DNA from: Methylobacter sp. S3L5C | Lineage (GTDB): Bacteria; Pseudomonadota; Gammaproteobacteria; Methylococcales; Methylomonadaceae | Direction: 5' to 3' | DNA length: 64,000 nt | Assembly (NCBI RefSeq): GCF_022788635.1 | Contig: NZ_CP076024.1 | Coordinates: forward strand, 3,162,001-3,226,000 | Shown here: one piece after another, positions 33,566-42,002 of the stretch | Layout: each line of letters opens with the position of its first letter | Numbering within the stretch: position 1 is the first letter of the stretch | Translations under genes and position numbers: made by a program | Notes under the pieces: model-generated | Told to the model about the DNA's origin: nothing | The model's database searches: none | Seen by the model: only the letters and a program-made list of their open reading frames with translations

Positions 33566-34567
33566 TTAAGATTCAGCTTTTTGTTCTCGGGCTAACAGAT
33601 TTTGTACGGCAGTCAGTGGTGCGAGGTTTTCGTAGAGCACTTTATACGTTTGCTCAGTGATGGGCATATCTATGCCGTGTTTCCTGGCTAATAATAACGT
33701 TTCTTTGGCGGCGGAAATGCCCTCGATTTCCTGGCCAATTTCCTGCATCGCCGTTATTCTGTCCTTACCGAGACCTAATGCCAAACCAAAGCGCCGGTTT
33801 CTGGATTGATTGTCGGTACAGGTTAAAATAAGATCTCCCAAGCCTGCCAAACCCATAAAGGTTTCCTGTTTTCCTCCCAGTTCAACACCCAAACGAATGA
33901 TTTCATTAAGGCCGCGTGTAATTAACGCGGCTCGGGTGTTGGCACCAAAGCCCAAGCCATCAGCGATGCCCGCAGCAATAGCCAGAACATTTTTTACCGC
34001 ACCACCCACTTCTACTCCCACAACATCGGCACTGGTGTAAGTTCTAAACTGCCCGCCATGTAAAATGTAGGAAAGTTGTTTGGCAAAACCCGGCTGCGAT
34101 GAGGCTATGGTAATGGCAGTGGGCAGGTTTTCTGCAACTTCGTGAGCAAAGGTAGGCCCTGAAAGAATAGCCGCCGGGGTTTGTGGGCTAAAAATATCAG
34201 CAACTATTTCGTGGAGTAATGAACCATCATCAGGATTAAAACCTTTGCTTGCCCACGCTATTTTAATCTCGTTTGATAAGTAGGGTTTAAGTTCAATCAG
34301 GGTTTTTTTAAAGGCATGACTAGGCACACAAACCAGTAGCAGTTTGCTAAATGCAGCAACTTCGTTTAAGTCTGAAGTAACGGCAAGAGTGGCAGGAAAA
34401 TAATGCTCAGGTAAATAGCGTTTATTTTGACGGTCTTTTGCAAGTGCCATCATATGCTCAAGGTTATGTCCCCATAATAGAGTCTGGCAACCATTTCTGG
34501 CTGCCAGAAGCGCAAGAGCCGTTCCCCAGGAACCTGCGCCCAGGATAGCTATTTTTTTGTTAATCAC
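33566..34567 (-). CDS. gpsA: Glycerol-3-phosphate dehydrogenase [NAD(P)+] GpsA
   Basis: The product is 333 aa, cytosolic; it reduces dihydroxyacetone phosphate to sn-glycerol-3-phosphate for phospholipid synthesis. The N-terminal NAD(P) loop is ILGAGSWGTALALLAA; further landmarks are ILSGPTFAHEVAENLPTAIT, VEVGGAVKNVLAIAAGIADG with the catalytic Lys, and NTRAALITRGLNEI. Length is normal. It lies five bases downstream of secB, a linkage common in gammaproteobacteria. Confidence 0.97.
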   Translation of the reverse strand: MINKKIAILGAGSWGTALALLAARNGCQTLLWGHNLEHMMALAKDRQNKRYLPEHYFPATLAVTSDLNEVAAFSKLLLVCVPSHAFKKTLIELKPYLSNEIKIAWASKGFNPDDGSLLHEIVADIFSPQTPAAILSGPTFAHEVAENLPTAITIASSQPGFAKQLSYILHGGQFRTYTSADVVGVEVGGAVKNVLAIAAGIADGLGFGANTRAALITRGLNEIIRLGVELGGKQETFMGLAGLGDLILTCTDNQSRNRRFGLALGLGKDRITAMQEIGQEIEGISAAKETLLLARKHGIDMPITEQTYKVLYENLAPLTAVQNLLAREQKAES

Positions 34568-34572
34568 ACCAA

Positions 34573-35043
34573 TTAATTGATAGTGTCAGAGCCAGGGAGT
34601 TGTTGCGGTATTTGTTGTAAATGCTGGGCATACAAGGCATCAAAATTTACTGGTGCCAAAAGCAGTTGTGGAAAACCGCCTTTTGCAACTAGGTCAGAAA
34701 CGGCTTCGCGGGCGTAAGGGAAAAGAATGTTTGGACAAAAACTGCCTACCATAGGGCCCATTTCTTCATCGGTAAAACCATTCAAAGCAAAAATACCCGC
34801 TTGATTGACTTCAACCAGATAAGCTGTTTTATCATTGCTTTTAACAGTAATAGTGACAGTCAGTGCTACTTCGTATAGCGCATTTTCCAAGGGTTCAACG
34901 TGAGATCCCAGATTGAAATCAACGGAAGGTTCCCATTTTTCAGTGAATATGGTCGGTGAATTGGGTGTTTCAAAAGACATGTCTTTAGTGTAAATTTTTT
35001 GAATAGAGAATTGTTTTTCTATTGCTGTTTGCTCTTCGGCCAT
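34573..35043 (-). CDS. secB: Protein-export chaperone SecB
   Basis: The product is 156 aa, a cytosolic homotetrameric chaperone that keeps preproteins unfolded and hands them to SecA. Clear family pieces: FSIQKIYTKDMSFETPNSPT, EVALTVTITVKSNDKTAYLV and GSFCPNILFPYAREAVSDLV. It precedes gpsA by five bases. Normal length and intact. Confidence 0.97.
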   Translation of the reverse strand: MAEEQTAIEKQFSIQKIYTKDMSFETPNSPTIFTEKWEPSVDFNLGSHVEPLENALYEVALTVTITVKSNDKTAYLVEVNQAGIFALNGFTDEEMGPMVGSFCPNILFPYAREAVSDLVAKGGFPQLLLAPVNFDALYAQHLQQIPQQLPGSDTIN

Positions 35044-35106
35044 AATTAATGTGTTGTTTGAGGTTTTAGTATGCGTGAGTTTTATTAGTATTAATTGCTA
35101 ATAAAA

Positions 35107-35568
35107 TCATGCGCTTGGGTTGATTTTGGTTTTTTGTTTACTAGTTATTTTTATGGGCAATTTATAGTCGTTTTCCCAAGCATCCATACCGCCGGTAATA
35201 ACGAAAACTTGCTCAAATCCTGCTTTGGTCAATAGTTTGGCAGCTGATGCCGAGCGAGTACCGGTTTTGCAGGAAATAAGCACAGGTTTGGTTTTATGCT
35301 CGGCTATTTTTGCAAGATCTTCCGATAATTTACCTAAAGGCATATTGATAGACTGCTCAATATGATTGTGAATAAATTCAGAGGGTTCGCGAACATCTAT
35401 AACCAGTGTTTCGCTATCATTCATTTTAGCGACAGCCAGCAACGGTGAAACAGCATCAAATTTCTTAAAGGCGGTGTCAAACAATTCCTGGATCAATAAA
35501 TAAGTAACAACAGCCAGTGCAAGCGATAATATATAGTGATTTAAAATAAAGTCTAGGTAACGGTCCAT
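35107..35568 (-). CDS. Membrane-anchored rhodanese (YibN-like sulfurtransferase)
   Basis: The product is 153 aa. An N-terminal membrane helix (residues 8-26, ILSLALAVVTYLLIQELF) anchors a rhodanese domain: LVIDVREPSEFIHNHI and the active-site loop ISCKTGTRSASAAKLL with Cys. The order rhodanese-secB-gpsA is the same as in Escherichia coli yibN-grxC-secB-gpsA without grxC. The gene follows an ArsR-type regulator by 45 bp on the same strand, which may control it. Confidence 0.9.
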   Translation of the reverse strand: MDRYLDFILNHYILSLALAVVTYLLIQELFDTAFKKFDAVSPLLAVAKMNDSETLVIDVREPSEFIHNHIEQSINMPLGKLSEDLAKIAEHKTKPVLISCKTGTRSASAAKLLTKAGFEQVFVITGGMDAWENDYKLPIKITSKQKTKINPSA

Positions 35569-35613
35569 TGGATATGTTTTAGGTTAAGTGAAGGTCAAAA
35601 GGTTGAAAATAAA

Positions 35614-35928
35614 TTAGCTCTTGGAACAAAAAACATCTCGCATCATTTTAATAAGTAGCAGCATGCGCTCATCATCAATAAAGTAATAAACACGATTGGC
35701 TTCTTTTTTTGAGCCGAGAATGTTTTTTTCCCTAAGAATTGATAAGTGCTGGGAAATATTACTCTGGCTGGTTCCTACTTGCTCAACAATATCTTGCACA
35801 CTGATTGCATTAGTGCCAAGAACGCACAATATTTTTAATCGCAATGGATGTGACATGGCTTTCAGGCAGCGAGCCGCCCTGGCTATGTCGGTGTCATTGT
35901 ATAAAATGTGTTGGTTTTTAGTTTCCAT
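35614..35928 (-). CDS. ArsR-family regulator, possible persulfide sensor
   Basis: The product is 104 aa. The winged helix is MSHPLRLKILCVLGTNAISV and QVGTSQSNISQHLSILREKN, then a wing with EANRVYYFIDD. Cys35 and Cys101 are 66 residues apart, the spacing I recall for the two redox cysteines of the sulfide/persulfide sensors BigR and SqrR; the ELCV metal site of ArsR is not present. A rhodanese gene follows downstream. It probably senses reactive sulfur and controls itself and the rhodanese (inference). Confidence 0.8.
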   Translation of the reverse strand: METKNQHILYNDTDIARAARCLKAMSHPLRLKILCVLGTNAISVQDIVEQVGTSQSNISQHLSILREKNILGSKKEANRVYYFIDDERMLLLIKMMRDVFCSKS

Positions 35929-36184
35929 AGTACTACGTAATGCTACTGGTTTACGGTGTCTTTATCGTCAATAAAGAACTTCCGAAGAATTATTTATACA
36001 CAACTACTACCAACGTGTATTAATATAATGATTACTTTGCCTGTTTACCCAAACAACAAATTTGACAAAATGATACCTTATTTTGAACCATTTTGGGTAA
36101 TGGATAATATAATACTGCTTCTAATTTGGATTTATCCAACAGGCGACCCCGATTTTGTTTTTATTATACGGAGATAAATGAAAG
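35929..36184. promoter_or_regulatory. Divergent region between arsR-type gene and gpmI
   Basis: A 256-bp AT-rich spacer between genes that point apart. It contains a GGAG Shine-Dalgarno (about 36171-36174) for gpmI. A few dyad words such as TAGTACTA (35928-35935) beside the ArsR start may be its operator, but this is weak. Confidence 0.4.
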
Positions 36185-37729
36185 ATGTTGAACCGACCTA
36201 AGCCTTTAGTTTTGCTGATTATTGATGGATTTGGTTACTCATTGGAGCAAGAGAGTAATGCCATTACGATGGCCAATACACCTTGTTGGGATCAGTTACA
36301 AAAAGATTATCCCATGACCTTATTGGATTGTTCCGGTCACTCGGTTGGCTTGCCTGATGACCAAATGGGTAATTCTGAAGTGGGGCATATTCATATAGGC
36401 ACAGGACGATATGTTCCCCAAGATTTTTCCAAGGTGAATGATGCGATAACCGATGGCAGTTTTTATACCAATCCAGTGCTTTGTCGTGCCGTTGATCATG
36501 CCAAAGATAAAGGTAAAGCTCTACATATTATGGGCTTGTTGTCACCCGGTGGCGTCCATAGTCACGAAGAGCAAATTTCGGCGATGGTCGAACTGGCAGC
36601 AAAACGAGGCTTAAGCAAAATTTATCTGCATGCATTTTTGGATGGCCGGGATGTTCCTCCTAAAAGTGCAACAGCTTCCATTCAATTATTGGAAGCAAAA
36701 TTTGCTGCACTTGGTGTTGGTCGTATCGTTTCCATAATAGGGCGTTTTTATGCAATGGATAGAGACAATCGTTGGGATAGGGTAAAATCTGCCTACAATT
36801 TGATTGTTAAAGGCGAAGCCGGCTTTTTTGTTGATTCTGCCTTGCAAGGATTAGCAACAGCTTACGAAAGAGGCGAGACGGATGAGTTTGTTTTACCGAC
36901 GGCTGTTGTCGATAGTGAAGGTCAGGCAGTTGTCCTTGATCCTGAAGACTCGGTAGTATTTATGAATTTTCGGGCTGATCGGGCGCGCGAAATTTCTCAG
37001 GCAATAACCCTGACAACGTTTGATTCTTTTGATAGAGGCTGCGAACCTTTTCAGGGTTACTTCTGTACTTTAACGGAATACCATCAAGATTTTGGTTATG
37101 ATATAGCGTTTCCTTCGGTAGACATTAAAAATTGCCTTGGCGAATACTTGTCTGTGCTGGGTATGAAGCAACTGCGGCTGGCAGAAACTGAAAAATATGC
37201 GCATGTCACTTTTTTTCTTAATGGCGGTGTTGATACGCCTTTTCCTGGAGAAGACCGGATATTAGTGCCATCGCCAAAAGTTAGAACTTATGACTTACAA
37301 CCGGAAATGAATGCGGGAGAGGTTACTGATCATTTGGTCGAGGCAATAACCGGCGGTAAATACGATGTCATTATTTGTAATTATGCCAACTGCGACATGG
37401 TTGGTCACACCGGCATCATTCCTGCGGCGATTCTTGCTGTAGAGGCTGTTGATAAAGCCTTGCAACGCGTGGTTGATGCGTTAAAGTCTGTTGATGGACA
37501 GCTCTTGTTAACGGCTGATCATGGTAATATTGAACAAATGCTTGATAAAGTGACAGGGCAACCGCACACTGCGCATACGACAAACCAGGTGCCGTTGGTT
37601 TATGTCGGCGGGCATAAGCCATTAGCTTCTGGTGGTGGTTTATCGGATTTAGCGCCAACTATGCTGGCTATTTTAGGTGTCGAGCAACCCGTTGAAATGA
37701 CGGGACGATCTCTTATTAATGTTGCTTGA
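36185..37729 (+). CDS. gpmI: 2,3-bisphosphoglycerate-independent phosphoglycerate mutase
   Basis: The product is 514 aa, the Mn-dependent cytosolic enzyme that interconverts 3- and 2-phosphoglycerate. Landmarks: LVLLIIDGFGYSLEQESNAI, MGNSEVGHIHIGTGRYVPQD with the catalytic Ser, LHAFLDGRDVPPKSA, VVFMNFRADRAREIS, and NYANCDMVGHTG with TADHGNIEQM. Full length. It starts the gpmI-envC-ctpA cluster common in proteobacteria. Confidence 0.97.
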   Translation: MLNRPKPLVLLIIDGFGYSLEQESNAITMANTPCWDQLQKDYPMTLLDCSGHSVGLPDDQMGNSEVGHIHIGTGRYVPQDFSKVNDAITDGSFYTNPVLCRAVDHAKDKGKALHIMGLLSPGGVHSHEEQISAMVELAAKRGLSKIYLHAFLDGRDVPPKSATASIQLLEAKFAALGVGRIVSIIGRFYAMDRDNRWDRVKSAYNLIVKGEAGFFVDSALQGLATAYERGETDEFVLPTAVVDSEGQAVVLDPEDSVVFMNFRADRAREISQAITLTTFDSFDRGCEPFQGYFCTLTEYHQDFGYDIAFPSVDIKNCLGEYLSVLGMKQLRLAETEKYAHVTFFLNGGVDTPFPGEDRILVPSPKVRTYDLQPEMNAGEVTDHLVEAITGGKYDVIICNYANCDMVGHTGIIPAAILAVEAVDKALQRVVDALKSVDGQLLLTADHGNIEQMLDKVTGQPHTAHTTNQVPLVYVGGHKPLASGGGLSDLAPTMLAILGVEQPVEMTGRSLINVA

Positions 37730-37736
37730 TTTGTGA

Positions 37737-38918
37737 ATGAGAAAAAAGCTGTTTTTTGTTTTATTGCTGGGTACTTGGCTTAATCAGGGTTATGCAGAGG
37801 ATTTGCAGACTAACCCTGAGCTCAACGAGCTTAATAAGGTTGAGTCAGACATTAATGGTGTTACACAGACCTTGCAGCAACTCGCAGAGCAAAAAGATGC
37901 TTTGCAGAGCTTGTTGGCCGAAATTGAAAGGCACTATGGTGAAATAGCGGCTTCATTGAAAACATTACAGGGTCAAATTGAGAAAAAACGTGATGGTCTG
38001 GACAAAATTCGCGATGATATGCAAGGTTATCAGGCTGAAGTAGATAAGTTAAGCAAGCAATTGGCCGATCAAATAAGAGTTGCTTATGCTATTGGCGAAA
38101 AAGAAAAATTAAAGTTACTTCTTAACCAGCAAGATCCGGTTTTATCTAGCCGGATGATGGTTTATTTTAATTATTTCAACAAAGACCGAATAAAGAAACT
38201 GACTGATATAGAAAAGGCTGTTCAGCATCTGGACCAGTTGGATCAGCAAAAACAAGCTGAAACCAAGCTGTTGGAACAAGATCTGGAGCGAAAGAAAACA
38301 GAGCAAGCGGTTTTTGATGAGGCCAGAAAGCAAAGAAATGATTTGTTAGTGAAAATTGATACCGACTTTTCTTCAAATGAACAACAATTAAGTCAGTTGC
38401 AGGAAAGTGAAAACAGACTGAAAAATTTGATGGCTTCTTTACCTGTTACCGAAGCCGAGCTTGCTGTTGATCCCGATCAGTTAATAGCATCGCCTTTATC
38501 CGTGGATCAGTCTGCTCAGCCAAAAGTTGATTTCTCTTCACTCAAAGGTAAGTTGTCTTGGCCTGTTAATGGTAAGTTGGCACAAAAATTTGGGAGTGCC
38601 CGAACAACCGGTACTTGGGATGGCGTGTTGATTGATGCGAATGAAGGTCAGGAAATTAAGGCTGTTACCGCTGGTAAAGTCGTTTATGCGGAGTGGATGC
38701 GTAGTTATGGTTTGTTGCTTATTATTGATCACGGTCAGGGGTATATGACGCTGTATGCCTTTAATCAGAGTCTTTATAAGCAAGCAGGTGATTTTGTAGG
38801 GACTGGAGATATTATCGCTTCTGTTGGACAAAGTGGTGGGCGTAGCCAGTCCGGGTTATATTTTGGAATACGCAATAAAGGTGTGCCCATTGATCCGCTT
38901 GAATGGTGCCAAAGGTAA
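37737..38918 (+). CDS. envC: Murein hydrolase activator EnvC
   Basis: The product is 393 aa, periplasmic. A signal peptide (LFFVLLLGTWLNQGYA) is followed by long coiled coils (about residues 25-245) and a C-terminal LytM/M23 domain. The zinc ligands are degenerate: SARTTGTWDGVLIDA lacks the first His and the usual HxH is LYFGIRN. This fits EnvC, which activates amidases at the division site by its coiled coil and inactive LytM domain. It starts seven bases after gpmI. Confidence 0.93.
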   Translation: MRKKLFFVLLLGTWLNQGYAEDLQTNPELNELNKVESDINGVTQTLQQLAEQKDALQSLLAEIERHYGEIAASLKTLQGQIEKKRDGLDKIRDDMQGYQAEVDKLSKQLADQIRVAYAIGEKEKLKLLLNQQDPVLSSRMMVYFNYFNKDRIKKLTDIEKAVQHLDQLDQQKQAETKLLEQDLERKKTEQAVFDEARKQRNDLLVKIDTDFSSNEQQLSQLQESENRLKNLMASLPVTEAELAVDPDQLIASPLSVDQSAQPKVDFSSLKGKLSWPVNGKLAQKFGSARTTGTWDGVLIDANEGQEIKAVTAGKVVYAEWMRSYGLLLIIDHGQGYMTLYAFNQSLYKQAGDFVGTGDIIASVGQSGGRSQSGLYFGIRNKGVPIDPLEWCQR

Positions 38919-38930
38919 GGCGATTTCCTG

Positions 38931-39065
38931 CGAATAATATACCCAATTTGCTGGTCTTTTTGTTCATTTACTGCGTTGTCAAAATAGTTACGTAGCTAGT
39001 TATGCGCCTATTTCTCGGCCTTGTAAATGAACAAAAATCCTGCGCCACTTGGGTATATTTATTCG
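38931..39065. repeat. Palindromic intergenic repeat element (~135 bp)
   Basis: The stretch begins CGAATAATATACCCAA and ends TTGGGTATATTTATTCG, inverted copies with one bulged base. Inside, TTTTTGTTCATTTA and TAAATGAACAAAAA form a second inverted pair. The whole can fold into one long hairpin and has no open frame, so it looks like a dispersed miniature repeat lying between envC and ctpA. Confidence 0.75.
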
Positions 39066-39150
39066 TGGATATCACCTAAATGGTCTTCAAGCAGTTAGTC
39101 GTTTGATGATAATAAATGTAGAAAATTGAGGATTTGGAGTTTTAACGCAC

Positions 39151-40467
39151 ATGCTAAAAAAGAAAACTATTTTTATTTTATCCTTAGGGATTATGTTGGG
39201 TGTTTTTATGGGTATCTGCGGCAGTGTATTTGCCGAGCGAAGTAATACCGATGTTGCAACCGAAACCGAAGTACTGCCTTATGAGGATTTGCGGACATTT
39301 ACGGAAATTTTTGGGCGGATAAAAAGAGATTATGTCGAGCCCGTTTCTGATAAAAAATTATTGGAAGATGCTATTAGAGGCATGTTGAGCGGTCTTGATC
39401 CGCATTCTGCTTATTTGGTTGCTGAGGAATATCAGGAATTAAAAGAAGGTACTACCGGACAATTTGGTGGTTTGGGTATCGAGGTGACTATGGAAAACGG
39501 CTTTATAAAAGTAGTTTCACCTATCGATGATACACCAGCCCAAAAAGCGGGAATAAAAGCCGGAGACCTTATTATCAAATTGGATGATAAGCCGGTAAAG
39601 GGCATGTCTTTGGCGGATGCAGTCAAGCTGATGCGTGGTGAGCCTGGTAGTAAAATTGTCCTGACCATTGTTCGTGAAGGCGAAGAAACACCGTTAAAAT
39701 TAACGTTGGCCCGCGACATTATAAAAGTTAAGAGCGTTAAGAGCAGGATACTGGAAAAAGGCTACGGTTATCTGCGTATTAGCAGTTTTCAATCAGGCAC
39801 AGGCGATTCTCTAAAAGAAGCACTGGCTGCACTGAAAAAAGAAAACGGCGGTGCATTAAAAGGCCTGGTTCTTGATTTAAGAAATAACCCCGGCGGTGTT
39901 TTAAATGCAGCAGTGGAAGTGAGTGATGCTTTTCTAAAAAGTGGTCTCATTGTTTACACGGAAGGACGTATTGAAAATTCAGAGATGCGTTTTAATGCAT
40001 CACCTGATGATTTGATTGATGGTGCGCCTATCGTGGTTTTGATCAACGGTGGTTCTGCATCGGCATCAGAGATTGTCGCAGGTGCGTTACAGGATCAAAA
40101 ACGCGCTGTTATCATGGGCGAAAAATCATTCGGTAAAGGCTCAGTACAAACGATATTGCCGACAAGTAATGGTGCAGCAGTAAAAATGACGACAGCTCGC
40201 TATTACACGCCTTCAGGTCGCTCAATACAAGCTGAAGGTATTGAGCCTGATGTAACCTTGGCGCGTGTTAAGTTGGAGGCTTTGGGTAAAGGCGATTTTA
40301 CGCCTGTTAAAGAATCGGATTTGTCGGGTCATTTACAGAGTGGAAAAGGTGCTGTTAATGACAAAAAAGATGGCTTGGATAAAGACAAGGACAAACTGGA
40401 TGTAGCAGACTATTCCTTGCATGAAGCCTTAAATTTATTAAAAGGCATTAGTATTATCAAGAAATAA
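39151..40467 (+). CDS. ctpA: Carboxy-terminal processing protease (S41)
   Basis: The product is 438 aa, periplasmic. A signal/anchor (FILSLGIMLGVFMGICGSVF) precedes a PDZ domain (about residues 95-185; GQFGGLGIEV, DTPAQKAGIKAGDLIIKLDD). The S41 domain has LVLDLRNNPGGVLNAAV, INGGSASASEIVAGAL (catalytic Ser) and IMGEKSFGKGSVQ (Lys). A Lys/Asp-rich tail (KDGLDKDKDKLD) is present. It processes or degrades periplasmic proteins, often together with EnvC-controlled wall enzymes. Confidence 0.95.
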   Translation: MLKKKTIFILSLGIMLGVFMGICGSVFAERSNTDVATETEVLPYEDLRTFTEIFGRIKRDYVEPVSDKKLLEDAIRGMLSGLDPHSAYLVAEEYQELKEGTTGQFGGLGIEVTMENGFIKVVSPIDDTPAQKAGIKAGDLIIKLDDKPVKGMSLADAVKLMRGEPGSKIVLTIVREGEETPLKLTLARDIIKVKSVKSRILEKGYGYLRISSFQSGTGDSLKEALAALKKENGGALKGLVLDLRNNPGGVLNAAVEVSDAFLKSGLIVYTEGRIENSEMRFNASPDDLIDGAPIVVLINGGSASASEIVAGALQDQKRAVIMGEKSFGKGSVQTILPTSNGAAVKMTTARYYTPSGRSIQAEGIEPDVTLARVKLEALGKGDFTPVKESDLSGHLQSGKGAVNDKKDGLDKDKDKLDVADYSLHEALNLLKGISIIKK

Positions 40468-40491
40468 TTTGTTTGGTATGTTTTAGTCAAA

Positions 40492-40528
40492 AAAACCGGA
40501 TTTCAGTTGCCTGAAATCCGGTTTTTTT
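40492..40528. terminator. Bidirectional intrinsic terminator after ctpA
   Basis: AAAACCGGATTTCAG and its complement around TTGC form a perfect 15-bp stem with A-tract before and T-tract after. It serves ctpA and, on the other strand, the NYN-domain gene. Confidence 0.95.
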
Positions 40529-40554
40529 ATGGCTGGTGAAAAGATCTTAACAGC

Positions 40555-41028
40555 TTACAGCAGCAATTTATCGTCAATTGCGATAAAGCGGTTGGCCGCG
40601 TTGATTAGCGATGGGGCGGTCAGTGCCGGTACGCCGTAGACTTCAGTGGTAACAGGGTAAGTGCTGCCTACTTTATTTAACAGCAGATCAAAGTCACCAT
40701 CGCCGGATAACAAAATAACGATATCCGCTTTTGCGGCATACTCCATTACATCAAGCGTAATACCGACATCCCAGTCGCCTTTGGCAGAACCGTCACAACG
40801 CTGTATATAAGGCTTAAGTTTGACTTCAAAACCGATGTTTTTCAGTATTTTTTGAAAGCCCAGTTGCTTGCTGTCACCTTTATCGATGGCATAAGCAAAC
40901 GCGCCGATAACTGTCCTGTTGGCAGTTGCCTGAGTCCAGAATGCACTGTAGTTAAAATGTCGTTGATAGCTTTGCTTGGTAGTGTAATAAATATTTTGCA
41001 CATCTACAAAGATGGCGACTTTGTCCAT
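40555..41028 (-). CDS. NYN-domain (LabA/DUF88-like) putative RNase
   Basis: The product is 157 aa. VAIFVDVQNIYYTTKQSY (first Asp), GDWDVGITLDVMEYA and IVILLSGDGDFDLLLNKVG are the acidic motifs of NYN domains, a PIN-like nuclease fold. Likely a cytosolic ribonuclease of unknown target. It lies four bases after ppnP on the same strand, so the two may be one transcript. Confidence 0.85.
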   Translation of the reverse strand: MDKVAIFVDVQNIYYTTKQSYQRHFNYSAFWTQATANRTVIGAFAYAIDKGDSKQLGFQKILKNIGFEVKLKPYIQRCDGSAKGDWDVGITLDVMEYAAKADIVILLSGDGDFDLLLNKVGSTYPVTTEVYGVPALTAPSLINAANRFIAIDDKLLL

Positions 41029-41032
41029 CCTG

Positions 41033-41347
41033 TTATTTGATAAAAGAGCAGCAGTAATCTGTAGGCGCGTTGATTTTTACCGTAAATGCAGAATTGGCCG
41101 GCACCGCAAATGATTCACCGCCGGTTATTTTTTGCCATTGGTTGGTTTTAGGTAGTAAAACATCAAGGTCACCATCGATGATTTCCATCAATTCTTTATC
41201 AGCGGTGTTGAACGTATATTCGCCCGGCAACATAAAACCCAATGTTTTTGATGAACCGTCGGCAAAATTAATCGTGCGACTGCTGACGTTACCGCCGAAA
41301 TAGACGTTGGCTTTTTTTATCACGGATACGTTATTAAATTCTGACAT
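41033..41347 (-). CDS. ppnP: Pyrimidine/purine nucleoside phosphorylase PpnP
   Basis: The product is 104 aa, a small cupin (DUF1255). It has KKANVYFGGNVSSRTINFAD, LGFMLPGEYTFNT and GESFAVPANSAFTVKI. ATG at 41345-41347 (MSEFNNV) is preceded by AAGGACC; a longer frame upstream is not homologous. PpnP splits nucleosides with phosphate in salvage. Confidence 0.93.
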   Translation of the reverse strand: MSEFNNVSVIKKANVYFGGNVSSRTINFADGSSKTLGFMLPGEYTFNTADKELMEIIDGDLDVLLPKTNQWQKITGGESFAVPANSAFTVKINAPTDYCCSFIK

Positions 41348-41426
41348 GTTGGTCCTTAAAGGGAATGGTTGTAAATGAGTAAAACAGCGGCCAAATGATA
41401 GCAGATTGTTTTGTGGTCGGTTGGTT

Positions 41427-42002
41427 TTAGTGCCTCTTTTGAATGACAAAAAGTCTGGGTGCAGAGTCTTTATTGTCTGCGCTGTAAATGATGTCAACTT
41501 TAAAACGATCCTTATCCAGTTGCTCACACCAGCTTTTAACTTGAGCCGTTTCCAGATCGCCACCTGGATGGCCAGGATAAGCCATTACCGTAATAATACC
41601 TTGGCTGGATATTAACTCGCAAGAACAGTGTAAAGCCGTTATTGTTGAATCCGTGCAAGTGATGATGTTTTTATCACCACCCGGTAAATAGCCCAGGTTA
41701 AACATGATCACGCTGATATTGCCGTGATAGTTTACGGGGATTTTTTCACTCATGTCTGCATGGCTCGCATGTATTAACGTCAAGCATTGCATACCCGGTG
41801 TTTGCAGGAATTTTGCCCGGGTTGATGCTATGGCAGTTTGTTGTATATCAAAGCCGAAAACCTGGCCTGATGGACCGACTTGCTTGACCAAAAATAAAGT
41901 ATCATGGCCGTTACCCACGGTTGCATCAATGGCAATAGCGCCAGAATGAAGAATTTCTTTGATAAAATTATGGGCGGTGTCAACCAGTGAAATGCGTTGC
42001 AT
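41427..42002 (-). CDS. SAM methyltransferase, YtqB/MnmM-like
   Basis: The product is 191 aa. Class I methyltransferase motifs: AIAIDATVGNGHDTLFLVKQ (motif I), VFGFDIQQTAI (II), and VIMFNLGYLPGGDK, the NLGYLPGGD signature of the rRNA_methylase/YtqB family. Bacillus YtqB (MnmM) makes mnm5s2U from nm5s2U in tRNA. Its start overlaps the stop of the FAD oxidoreductase gene by 23 bp, so the pair is translationally coupled. Confidence 0.85.
   Translation of the reverse strand: MQRISLVDTAHNFIKEILHSGAIAIDATVGNGHDTLFLVKQVGPSGQVFGFDIQQTAIASTRAKFLQTPGMQCLTLIHASHADMSEKIPVNYHGNISVIMFNLGYLPGGDKNIITCTDSTITALHCSCELISSQGIITVMAYPGHPGGDLETAQVKSWCEQLDKDRFKVDIIYSADNKDSAPRLFVIQKRH

Noticed and set aside
37737-38918. 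Active M23 peptidase instead of EnvC
   Set aside because: The zinc ligands of the LytM domain are missing, and the coiled coils and position next to gpmI and ctpA fit EnvC.
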